Origin: Altererythrobacter ishigakiensis
Lineage (GTDB): Bacteria; Pseudomonadota; Alphaproteobacteria; Sphingomonadales; Sphingomonadaceae
DNA: 64,000 bases
Assembly: GCF_001663155.1 (NCBI RefSeq)
Contig: NZ_CP015963.1
Coordinates: 1,326,001-1,390,000 of the forward strand
Direction: 5' to 3'
Made by a program: the position numbers and the translations under genes. The notes beneath the pieces are model-generated. The model saw nothing but the letters and a program-made list of their open reading frames with translations. It searched no databases and was not told the origin of the DNA. Positions 24,427-34,100 of this stretch are shown here, one piece after another. How positions within the stretch are numbered: the stretch's first letter is position 1; every line of letters starts with the position of its first letter.

Positions 24427-25858
24427 AGTCGCTCTCCTCATTATTGCCATCAGCTTCGTTTGGCTCAACCGGAACTGGCGTATATGCGTTACCACCGAAC
24501 AACGTTTCCATTGCATTTGGATCTGCGACCCGATCGGTTGGCAAACGAACTTGCTCAGGCTTGATCGGCTGAACCAGACGCGGTGTCACGATGATCAGAA
24601 GTTCCGTCTCGCCCTTTCGGAAGCCGGATGAACGGAACAGCGCGCCAATGATTGGCAGCGAGCCAAGCAGTGGAACCTGATCAACAGTCGTTTCAAAGTC
24701 CTGCTGGATCAGGCCAGCGATCGCAAAGCTTTCACCATCGCGCAGCTCCAGAACCGTGCTTGCGCGGCGTGTCGAAAGACCGGGGATGGAAAGACCACCC
24801 ACCGTGATTGATGCCGAGGGGTCAATCGAGCTGACTTCCGGTTCGACGATCAAATTGATCGTATTGTCGCTTAGAACGGTGGGCGTGAAGCCCAGGCTTA
24901 CGCCAAAGGGCTTGAACTCGACGGTCAAGCCATTATTGCCGCCGCCGGTTGCACCGCCCTGACCGCCGTTGCCTTGCAGCACGGGCACAGGAAATTCACC
25001 GCCAGCAAGAAACGATGCGGTTTCGCCTGAGAGTGAAATCAAGGTCGGCTCGGCCAAAGTCTTTGAAAGGCCTTTCGCCTCAAGCGCATCGAGAGCGAAA
25101 TCAATATCCAGCCCCAAAACGTCTGTGAACGAGCGTGTTACGACACCGAACGCACCACTCGCGCTGTCAACGCCAACGGTTGCGCCTGGAATTCCGCCAG
25201 TTTCGCCTGGCGTTATGCTCGCGCCTGGGCCGGTTGCTCCGCGGAATGATGTGTCGTTCGAACGGAAGAACGAACGCACGCCCAAATCTCGACCTACACT
25301 GCGTGACACTTCGGCAAAACGGACTTCCAGCATAACCTGCTGGCTGCCACCCATCGACATAAGGTTGACGACATTGTCGCCTGCGTATGCCTTCGCCAAT
25401 TGCACTGCCCGGTCAGCTGCGCCGGCGCTGCTGACAGTGCCTGACAGGACGATAGACTGGTTCGAGATTGTAGCTTCGATGGCTTCGTCCGGCATCAATG
25501 TTGCGACTTGTTCGCGCAGACCGATGACATCGGGGCCTACCGCGACATCCATCACCGCGAGGACATTGTTGTCGCGATCATATAGCGTGAGGCTGGTAGT
25601 GCCGGTCGCTTTGCCCAGCACGTAAACCGAACGATCCGAAATCGGGAAAATATCCGCAATCTCGTCATTGCCGATCATGGCGCGGGAAATCGGGCGGTCA
25701 GCCGTGATTACCTGGCTCTTGTTGACCGGCACTTCGATCGATCCTGCGTGGATGCCGTAGTCATCCTGTGCAGCAAGGGGAGCCGTGACGGCAGGGATAG
25801 CCCCACCGGTCATGCCGATTAGCGCCGCTGCGCCGATTGTTTTCAGGCTCTTGCGCAT
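24416..25858 (-). CDS. cpaC: Tad pilus outer-membrane secretin CpaC/RcpA
   Basis: A 480-residue secretin through which the Flp pilus exits. A signal peptide covers about residues 1-30. The pilus-assembly N-domain (about 40-110, GSIEVPVNKSQVITADRPIS onward) is followed by a BON/secretin N1-type domain (about 115-180) and the secretin C-domain (about 260-445). The last contains the family motifs LAEPTLISLSGETASFLAGG and EVSSIDPSASI. The C-terminal tail (about 450-480) is acidic. It lies between cpaB and the small lipoprotein gene. Confidence 0.92.
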   Translation of the reverse strand: MRKSLKTIGAAALIGMTGGAIPAVTAPLAAQDDYGIHAGSIEVPVNKSQVITADRPISRAMIGNDEIADIFPISDRSVYVLGKATGTTSLTLYDRDNNVLAVMDVAVGPDVIGLREQVATLMPDEAIEATISNQSIVLSGTVSSAGAADRAVQLAKAYAGDNVVNLMSMGGSQQVMLEVRFAEVSRSVGRDLGVRSFFRSNDTSFRGATGPGASITPGETGGIPGATVGVDSASGAFGVVTRSFTDVLGLDIDFALDALEAKGLSKTLAEPTLISLSGETASFLAGGEFPVPVLQGNGGQGGATGGGNNGLTVEFKPFGVSLGFTPTVLSDNTINLIVEPEVSSIDPSASITVGGLSIPGLSTRRASTVLELRDGESFAIAGLIQQDFETTVDQVPLLGSLPIIGALFRSSGFRKGETELLIIVTPRLVQPIKPEQVRLPTDRVADPNAMETLFGGNAYTPVPVEPNEADGNNEESDYEL

Positions 25859-25861
25859 GGC

Positions 25862-26740
25862 TCAGTTCCCCCCCTTGCGCTTAACTTCATAGGTCTGTGA
25901 TTCAGTGCCGCGCACAATCGCCATAGTCGGCCCGGTTGGGCGACGTGGAGCAGCTGTGCCACCACTTGTCGCTGCCTGTTGGCCGCGCTCACGCTCTGGA
26001 ATGTAGAGTCCGGCTGCGCCCAGATCGTTGCGAGTTACTACTCGGGTTCCGCCGACGTCCTGGTTTTCGACATTGCGCAGAACAAGGCTGAGTGAACCGA
26101 CCTGACGGGCCAGCGTCAGCTTCTGTGCGCCGACAATATCGGTCTGAACGGTTGCGGTCTGGCCGACTTGCGGCTCGGTCGCGTTTTCATTAGCGGTCTG
26201 GTTGATTGCCAACACGTAGACATTTTCAAGGACGACATTTGTCATTTGGTCCTGACTGTCTGCTCCATCACCAGGGATCTGACGGGTCAGCAGAACGTCC
26301 ACTACGTCTCCGGGACGTATAAAGCCTGCCACACCCGATACCTGGTTGACCGGAATAGTAACCGCGCGCAGCTCTTCAGGAATAATGGCGGAAAGGGTTG
26401 CTCGCCCTCCTTCGCCGCTGACTTTGGATTGCAGGATTGGTTCGCCGATTACGATCGGGCGAAGTGCCACGCGACCATCGCGGGTCGCTTCCTCGACCGA
26501 TGTAAACGCGCCTTGCGGCACGGAATTCGCTGGCCAGTTGGCCATGCGGATGTTGGTGGTTGCCAAGGGTGTGCCGAACTGGAAGTCTTGCGAGGCAACG
26601 ACGATGCGCGCCATGCGATTTTCTTCCGCTTCGCGGGCTTGCTGTTGGTCAACTCCCGAAAAATAGGAATTTGCGAAATAGACCGCGATCAAGCCGAGAA
26701 AAACGGCCAAACCGATGATCAGGAGATTACGCCCCCTCAT
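25862..26740 (-). CDS. cpaB: Tad pilus assembly protein CpaB/RcpC
   Basis: A 292-residue protein with an N-terminal membrane anchor (MRGRNLLIIGLAVFLGLIAV), an SAF domain (about residues 40-110, with VASQDFQFGTPLATTNIRMA) and a C-terminal region with RPGDVVDVLLTRQIPGDG. CpaB is an envelope component thought to support the secretin and modify the pilus. The ATG at 26740 is preceded by GGGGGT; the frame is open 33 bases upstream. A strong hairpin separates it from flp, so its expression probably differs from that of the pilin. Confidence 0.88.
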   Translation of the reverse strand: MRGRNLLIIGLAVFLGLIAVYFANSYFSGVDQQQAREAEENRMARIVVASQDFQFGTPLATTNIRMANWPANSVPQGAFTSVEEATRDGRVALRPIVIGEPILQSKVSGEGGRATLSAIIPEELRAVTIPVNQVSGVAGFIRPGDVVDVLLTRQIPGDGADSQDQMTNVVLENVYVLAINQTANENATEPQVGQTATVQTDIVGAQKLTLARQVGSLSLVLRNVENQDVGGTRVVTRNDLGAAGLYIPERERGQQAATSGGTAAPRRPTGPTMAIVRGTESQTYEVKRKGGN

Positions 26741-26817
26741 ATTTACCCCCAATGCCCAATCCGGGCGATCCAAACAAACCCCATATCGCTGAAGGACGTA
26801 TCCCCCTCAGAAGTTAA

Positions 26818-26851
26818 TTTTCCTGCGGTACCATCTGGTACCGCAGGAAAA
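26818..26851 (-). terminator. strong hairpin between flp and cpaB (partial terminator or stabiliser)
   Basis: TTTTCCTGCGGTACC (26818-26832) and GGTACCGCAGGAAAA (26837-26851) form a perfect 15-bp stem with a 4-nt loop. On the minus strand it comes 25 bases after the flp stop. It ends in TTTT built into the stem but the T-run is short, so partial read-through into cpaB fits the usual high pilin to low assembly-protein ratio. Confidence 0.7.
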
Positions 26852-26875
26852 CCTAAAGGCAAAAAACGTGACGTT

Positions 26876-27073
26876 TTAAGCTGAGCAACCACTGGTGTTG
26901 CCAGCCGAGCAAGTGTTAACCTGCGTGGTAGCATTGCCGATCGACGAACTGATTGCCTGGCCCAGAGCGAAAGCAGCAAACGCGATACCAGCGCCAACAA
27001 CAGCAAGGATCAGAGCGTATTCAGCAGCTGAAGCACCTGATTCATCACGAATAAAAGTTTTTACAAAGGTCAT
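26876..27073 (-). CDS. flp: Flp family type IVb pilin
   Basis: A 65-residue major pilin. The leader MTFVKTFIRDESG ends at Gly13, where CpaA would cleave. The mature protein begins ASAAEYALI with Glu at +5 and Tyr at +6, the Flp motif, followed by one long hydrophobic helix. The C-terminus carries two cysteines (NTCSAGNTSGCSA) that may form a loop. I chose the ATG at 27073; the frame is open 165 bases upstream with no pilin character. It is the first gene of the Tad operon. Confidence 0.95.
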   Translation of the reverse strand: MTFVKTFIRDESGASAAEYALILAVVGAGIAFAAFALGQAISSSIGNATTQVNTCSAGNTSGCSA

Positions 27074-27404
27074 TTCATTTACCCCAATTAATGCACCAAA
27101 ACTCGGAAGAGTGAGCATCGGTACTGTCCAAATCATGGCATCTGACTTTTTTGTCAGCTTACCCGTGCCGAGGGGGTAAATGCGATCGGAACCAGCGCGA
27201 CCCGTTATCTTATTGACCGGCTCGCGCCGGATCATCACGCTTTGGCTCCCCTCGGAACGCCAATAATGATCTTCAGTTAACCCCCATTGGTCAACGAAAC
27301 TGACCTAACAATAAATTAAGTCCAAAAATCAGTTTGTTAAACGCGAAATTCGGTAAGAAACTCGGTTAACATGAAGGCATTGTGATGCAAGCGAGTCCCC
27401 GAAT

Positions 27405-27429
27405 CAATTAAAAAGCGACCAAAAGTCGC
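27405..27429 (-). terminator. Rho-independent terminator-like element with no assigned transcript
   Basis: On the minus strand GCGAC, loop TTTTG, GTCGC, then TTTTTAATT. The stem is only 5 bp, but the T-run is good. No gene lies upstream on that strand inside the intergenic region, so it would end a short noncoding RNA or a transcript entering from further right. Confidence 0.4.
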
Positions 27430-27953
27430 GAAATAGCTAAACAACTGATTCTTTGTCGTGTTTTTACAATTCGCGCGTTAACATATGCAAACGCCAGACA
27501 TGTAAGTGGGGAATTTGCAACGCCTGTGCTTGACAAGTCTGCCTCTTGTTTAGGCCAATGCTTCAACTGCCAGTGCAAAGATCGCTGGGCACTATATACA
27601 GCGAGAACGCCATTTATTCGGTTGATCGCTCATCCGGGGCGGTGACGCGATTGATTGTGGTATCCACTAACAGCGCCACCATTATACGCGACAATTTGGC
27701 CGCCAGGCAGCTGTTGATTGCCCGCTGGAGCGGCTTTGGCAAAATCTGTCGGCCTTCGCTTTACAGCCCGATTTAGCCGTGAATCTGTAACTTTGCCTAA
27801 CGAACTGTACCACATTCGGACAGGGCGCTCCTGGCATTGGTTAACATGAGATTTTTTAGTGATTTCGGGCGGATCGCCGCGAACAAAATATGGTTACCGG
27901 CCTTGCAACCAATGCGATTCACTGTTCTGATCTAACTAACAAAAAGCCCAGAT

Positions 27954-28059
27954 TCCGAGTCGCGCACAGGCGCATCGGACTTCGACAAGGGCAGAATTTC
28001 GGGCCGCAAGACATGATGTATCTGCTTTGCAGGTGATCCCGAACCGGGAGATCTGCAAA
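27954..28059 (+). promoter_or_regulatory. structured 5' leader of the adhesin operon
   Basis: First hairpin: TCCGA (27954-27958) with TCGGA (27975-27979), inside which GCGC (27962-27965) pairs with GCGC (27970-27973). Second hairpin: TTTGCAG (28026-28032) with CTGCAAA (28053-28059), inside which TCCCG (28037-28041) pairs with CGGGA (28045-28049). Both lie between a possible promoter and the adhesin ATG at 28126. No known riboswitch class was recognised; the first part only loosely recalls a c-di-GMP-I core. Confidence 0.4.
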
Positions 28060-28125
28060 GGCCAGTTTTGTCATGACTTGCTAACGGGGATGGATGGTCT
28101 GTCCCGCATAAAGAGGTCTATAAAG

Positions 28126-31100
28126 ATGGTTGATTTCGAAGGCGGAAAACGCGGGGGTTTCGAACTGGAAAATGGCGTTGAGGACAGCCTCAACCCAGGC
28201 TCGAATTCACTTCAGGAAACCACGGCAAGTGGCTCAAACGGAACAAGAGTTCTGGCAGCGGATGCAAATGGCGTCGTTGTACTTCCTGAAGGTGTTTCGC
28301 TTGACGATATCACCGTCGTCGGGCGCGATCTGGTCATCAATCTGGCCGACGGTTCGCAGATCGTCATTCCTGATGGCGCGATCATTGTTCCTCAGCTTGT
28401 TATTGACGGCGTAGCGGTTCCGCCACTCAACCTCGCTGCGCTTTTGAACGATGCTGAAATCAATCCTGAGGCCGAGCCGACACAGGTTCCCAGCTCGGGC
28501 GGTAACTTCGCTGGTGATGTAGGCCCCATCCAGGACGCTTTCGACCTTGGCGACCTGCTGCCCTATACCGACCTTGCTCGCGTGGTAGAGGAAGAAGAGG
28601 AAGTCCTTCCCGATATCGTTAACCGCGAACCGGACGTAGTCATCGAAACGCCTGACAACCCGGTTGGTGTTGAGAATGCGATTGCAACCGTCGCAGAGCG
28701 TGGCTTGCCCGAACGTGGCAGCGAACCGGAAGGTACAGCGTCGGAAACCGATGCCGAAACCACTTCGGGAACGATTGTCTTCAACGCGCCTGATGGGCTT
28801 TCTGCTATCCTTATCAATGGCGTTGAAATTTCTTCCGTTGGACAGGTATTCAGTTCTCCGTTCGGTGATCTAACGATCACCTCAATCGATCTCGCCAATG
28901 GTGAGATCGGCTTCAGCTACACTTTGGCCGACAACCTCGTGGGTGAAACTGTCGATGGTTTCTTTGAGGCCACTGTAATCGATAGAGACGGCGATACTGC
29001 GAATGCAAGCCTCAGTATTATCGTTGAAGACGACAGCCCGATCGCAGCCGATGACATCGGCATTGTTCCGGCCGGCACGCATGATCCGATCACGGGCAAT
29101 GTACTCGATAATGATGAATCGGGTGCAGATGATTACTCGCTCGACGGTGCAGTATCTGGATTTACCAATGCAACTGGTTCGGCGGACGCCGGTGAAACGC
29201 TGCAAGGCGAATACGGCACGCTGACGCTAAATGCTGATGGCAGCTATACCTATACGCGTGATGTCAATACGCCAGGCGGTGTCGAAGAAAGCTTCGATTA
29301 TACTATCGTCGATCAGGATGGCAGCACGTCAACGGCTACGTTGACCATCACAATTGAAGACGCTCCCGATACAATTCAGATCCCAGATGTTGGTGATGGC
29401 ACGATCGTTAACGAGGGTGGTCTTCCTCCACGCGGCGAAGAACCGGTTGGCTCAGGTGAAGGCGCCGACGGAGATCCTGACGATAATTCGGACACCAGCG
29501 AGACGACCGGCTCGACAATCACATTCAATTCGCCTGACGGCGTAGACAGCATCACAATCAACGGTGTTGAGGTTAACCTCGACAATGATGCCGGAAACGA
29601 TGCTGATGACCAGGTCATCATCGACGACGCAACTGGCACGCTCGTGATTACTTCGGTCACCTATGATCCGGTCACCGGCGACGGTACTATCGTCTACGAA
29701 TACACATTAGGCGACAATACTAATGGTGATGACACCTCGGTCTCGTTCGACGTTGTTGTAACTGACCTTGATGGTGACGAAGCTGAAGACACGCTCACTA
29801 TCACTATCATCGACGATGTTCCGACAGCTGCTGATGATGCTGCACAGAGTGTAGCTGAAGATGCGGTTGGCACTATTGGTGCGAATGTACTGGCGAATGA
29901 CACGCAGGGTGCTGATGGCGCTACAGTGACATCGTTTACTGTTGGTGGTGTTGAGACGGCTGTTCCGCAGGACGGTACGGATGCGTCTTACAGCAATGCC
30001 AATGGCACTTACACGATGGATATGGACGGGAACTGGACCTTTGATCCTAACCTGAACCTTGACCAGTCTGGCGGCGATATTGACGCTTCGTTCGATTATA
30101 CGATCACCGATGGTGATGGCGATGAGAGCAGCGCGACGCAGCCGATCAGCATTGAAGACGGCCAGGACCCTGTAGCTGGTCCTCCGATCAGCCTGACGGT
30201 TGATGATGAGAACCTGGCTAATGGTTCTAACCCGAACCCTGCAGCTCTGACCGATGGCGATGACATCGTGTTCACTGCTGGCTCGGATGACATTGCTTCG
30301 ATCGTGTTCGGCGATGTGTCTGGTCTGGGCGGTGGTCTGACCTGGGTACGTGTTGATGACGACACGATCACTGGTTCGGATGGCGGCGACCTTATTGTGA
30401 CGCTGCAGTTGACCCGCACAGGCGACACGGCAACGGTAGAGGCGACCCTGTCGGATAACTACGACAGTCACCCGACCTTTACCGCTGACGATCTGCAGGC
30501 TCTGGGCAGCGTAGATGTTATTGCAACCGACATCGATGGCGACACCGCCACTTCGAGCGTTGCAGTCTCTGTCTCTGACGATGTTCCGACAGCTGCTGAT
30601 GATGCTGACAGCGTAGGCGAAGGCGAAACCGCTGATGGCAACGTCGTCACAGGTTCGGGCGGAAGTGACGCCAACGCAACCGACGGTGTGGCAGATGCCT
30701 CAGGTGCTGACGGCTACGCAGCGAGCGGAGCAGTCGTCGATGCTGATTTTGTCAGCGGCAACCAGGGAATTACATTTACGAGCAAGGATGTAGCACCTGA
30801 CGGCACAATTACTCTCGTCACTTCGGCCGGCACTCTGACCCTGGATTCAGACGGTTCTTATACCTTTGATTCTGCGTCAGATTCGATCAATGGCGATGCG
30901 GAGATTGTATTCAGCTATACGATTGAAGATGTTGACGGCGACCAAGCGGTGGCAAACCTGACAATCGATATCGACAATGTCGGCGGCGAAGTGAGCGACA
31001 ACGATGTTGACGTAAACGAAGCAGGGCTGCCGTTTGGCAGCGACCCGACGTCGGATAGCGAAATTGATTCAGATGGTCAGATCACTGTTACCGGCGCGTC

Positions 31101-34100
31101 AGGCACACTCGTTTATTCGCTTACTGGCCTGAATTCTGACGGCGATGGCTTCTTTGGAACGCTTGTCCTCGATGCAAACACTGGCGCTTATACATATACG
31201 CTGGATACCGAGTTTGATCACGATCCGGTTCAGGGCACTAATGTTGAGAATGCCGCGGAGAGCTTCACCTACGAGGTCCGCGACACCAACGGTAACCTGA
31301 TCGGCACCGGCACAATCAACGTCAACATTACCGATGATATTCCAAGCATAGAGCTGGATTTCAGCGGAAATGGCGGCGCAACGCTGCTGACACAGGATGC
31401 CGAAACCGAAGGCGCGGCTTTTGATACTGCAACCGGTCAGTTTGCCGGCGCATTTGCGATCACAAGCCAGGTTTACGGTGCAGACGGTCCGGGAAGTGTC
31501 GACACAACCTATGATCTGACGCTGCTCGCTGCGGCGGGCACGGACACCGGCCTCAACAGCAACGGCGCGGACATCTTCGTCTATGAGCTGGCCGACGGCA
31601 CAATTGTGGGCTCGACATCGAATGTTGCACCGGCTTCTGTCGACGCAACTGTCGTGTTCTCTCTCACAGTTGATACGAACACTGGCGCAGTTACACTGAC
31701 TCAGTTTGACGAGATCGATCATCCGATTGCGGACGATCCAAGCGCAACCGAAGCTCCGTTTGAAGATCAGATTGCCGCTTTGGCGGACGATCTGGTTGGT
31801 CTGACAGCTACAGCAGACATCGAAGATTTCGATGGCGACACTGACAGCTCGAGCGAAACGCTGGATCTGGGCGGTCTCGTCCAGTTTGCTGACGACGGTC
31901 CGGTGGTATCGATTGATGACCAGTTCTCCGAACCGCAGCTTGAAGTCGATGAGACTGACTTTGCGACAGATGACAGCGGTTCCTTCGCTGGCGCGTTCAG
32001 CACGGACTTTGGTGCAGATGGCGATGGCGGCGTGGTGTACACGCTAGCAACTGCCGGGGGCGCATCAGGCCTGGTTGACACTCTGACTGATCAGCCAGTG
32101 ACGCTAAGCCTCAACGGTTCGGTTGTTGAAGGCCGCAATACCGATGGAGATCTGGTCTTCACCGTCTCGGTCGATGCATCGACCGGTGAGGTGACGCTGA
32201 ATCAGCTTCGTGCGGTCGTTCACGCTGACACCAATGATGATGACGACGCGACCGGCCTGACAGGTTCTGACCTGATCACGCTGACAGCGACGGCAACCGA
32301 TGGTGACGGCGACACTGACTCTGAAACCATTGATCTGACTGATAATCTGTCGTTCCGCGACGATGGTCCGTCTGTAACGCCGACAGGTGCAGATCTGCCA
32401 ACCGGTCTGGTTACCGATGACAGTGATACGCCAAACGATACAGCTGGCCCGGTAGACTTCTCTGGCCTGTTCAATGTCGACTTCGGCAATGACAGCTTCA
32501 AGGACGCCGACGACAACGATGTCGAGGATGCCGATGCGGTTGCGTACTCGCTTTCGATCACTGGCGGTAATGGCACCGACAGCGGTCTGGTAGATACCCT
32601 GACCGGCGATGCGATCCTGTTGCGCATGGTGGGCACCGACACGATCGAAGGCTACCTTGAAAACTCGACAACTACGGTCGCTTTCACGATCACGGTTGAC
32701 GCCGATAATGGTGGTGTAAGCCTGGAACAGGATCGTGCGGTTCAGCATGATGATCCGGCCGATCCGGTTGAGTCTGGAGCTTCGGCTGCAGTAATGACCG
32801 GCAGCCTCATCAATCTGACTGCTGAAGTGACCGATGGTGATCTAGACAGCGATGACGCGACCGTCGACATCACCGCTGCGTTCGCATTCGAGGATGATGG
32901 TCCGACGATTGATGTGACGAAGGGTGATGATGCTGGTGTGGTTCTGGAGACGCAGGATGCCGAAACAGAAGGCGTTCTGACGGATACGGACAGCTCTTCA
33001 GCCAACTTTGGCGGTGTTTTCGGCCTCACGTCTGACGGCGGTGCTGATGGTGCGGTTTCACCGGTTCTGAGCTATGCTCTGGCGGTTACAAACAGCACAT
33101 CTGAGCTGACTAGCGGCGGTGATGCGATTAACCTGTTCCTGGTTGGCGGGGTTGTTGTCGGTTCGACCGCAGCTGATGCGGGCTCGATCAATGATGGTAA
33201 CACGATCTTTGATATCTCGGTTGCTGCCGATGGTACGGTTACACTTAACCAGTACCAACAGATCGATCATACGAACACCGATCCAAGCCCGACAGAAACG
33301 CCGTTTGAAGATCATGTCATCGCGCTTGTCGATGGCAAAGTAACGCTGACTGCCAGCTCGACGATCACCGACGGTGACGGCGATCAGGCGACCGACAGCG
33401 AAACCATTGATCTGGGCGGAAACATCCGTTTTGCCGATGATGGGCCGTCTGTTTCTGCTTCGAATAATGACAATGACAGCGTTGTTGCAGTCACTTCTGA
33501 CGCGGATATTACCGATAGCGATACGCTCGAGCTTTCAAGCTTGTTGGGCTACACCCCCGATTATGGGGCTGACGGCCAAGGCGGAGCGGACTCTGTCGCC
33601 TACGGTCTTGACGTAGTCAGTGGTACTGACAGCGGCCTGACTTCAGGCGGAAACGCTGTCTATCTCTATAAGGTCGGTGACGACGTAATCGGATCGACAC
33701 AGACTCCGGGCGGCGGCGATATTGATGGTACAAACATCGTCTTTATCATGGATCTAGATACAGCGACCGGCACTATCACTGTTACCCAGTATATGGTGCT
33801 CGATCACACTGACGATGGTTCGTCTACCGATACTCAGTTGGTTCTCGATGACAATTTGATCGACGGCACAATTAGCGTCACGATCACAGACGCTGATGGC
33901 GATACGGCCACAACGACCGAGACAGCCGACCTTGGTGGTAACATTGCGTTCAACGACGATGCTCCTGCTGCGCAGGATGCTGACATCACGCTCAATGTTG
34001 ACGAAGACGAGCTTACAGATGGCATTACCGATAATGACGGCGTCAACACGACCGACAGCGGATCTCTTGCGAGCCTGTTTGACACCGGCAATGATCTTCC

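Larger units (their letters stand above)
27074..28125. other. 1-kb divergent intergenic region between flp and the adhesin operon
   Basis: No convincing gene fills this AT-richer stretch; a 76-codon frame at 27546-27776 starting at TTG looks accidental. It holds the divergent control regions of the Tad operon (minus) and the adhesin operon (plus). Seen in it: GTTAACAT three times (27365, 27477 and 27840), with the first and last extended to GGTTAACATGA. There is also a minus-strand hairpin-T-run at 27405-27429, a possible promoter TTGCAA-17-TCTGAT near 27904-27932, and two leader hairpins at 27954-28059. Confidence 0.6.

Noticed and set aside
27546-27776. 76-codon plus-strand frame in the divergent control region
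   Set aside because: It starts at TTG with no ribosome-binding site, resembles no known protein, and competes with equally long frames on the other strand.
27951-28060. c-di-GMP-I (GEMM) riboswitch before the adhesin gene
   Set aside because: A CGCACAGG stretch recalls the consensus, but the adjoining core and tetraloop-receptor bases do not follow; only two generic hairpins can be supported.
28027-28125. 33-residue N-terminal extension of the adhesin from a TTG
   Set aside because: It overlaps the second leader hairpin and has no ribosome-binding site; the ATG at 28126 with AGAGG fits better.
33058-33315. Minus-strand frames duplicated at 33058-33315 and 34603-34860
   Set aside because: They are antisense shadows of the identical 545-bp adhesin repeat and not genes.
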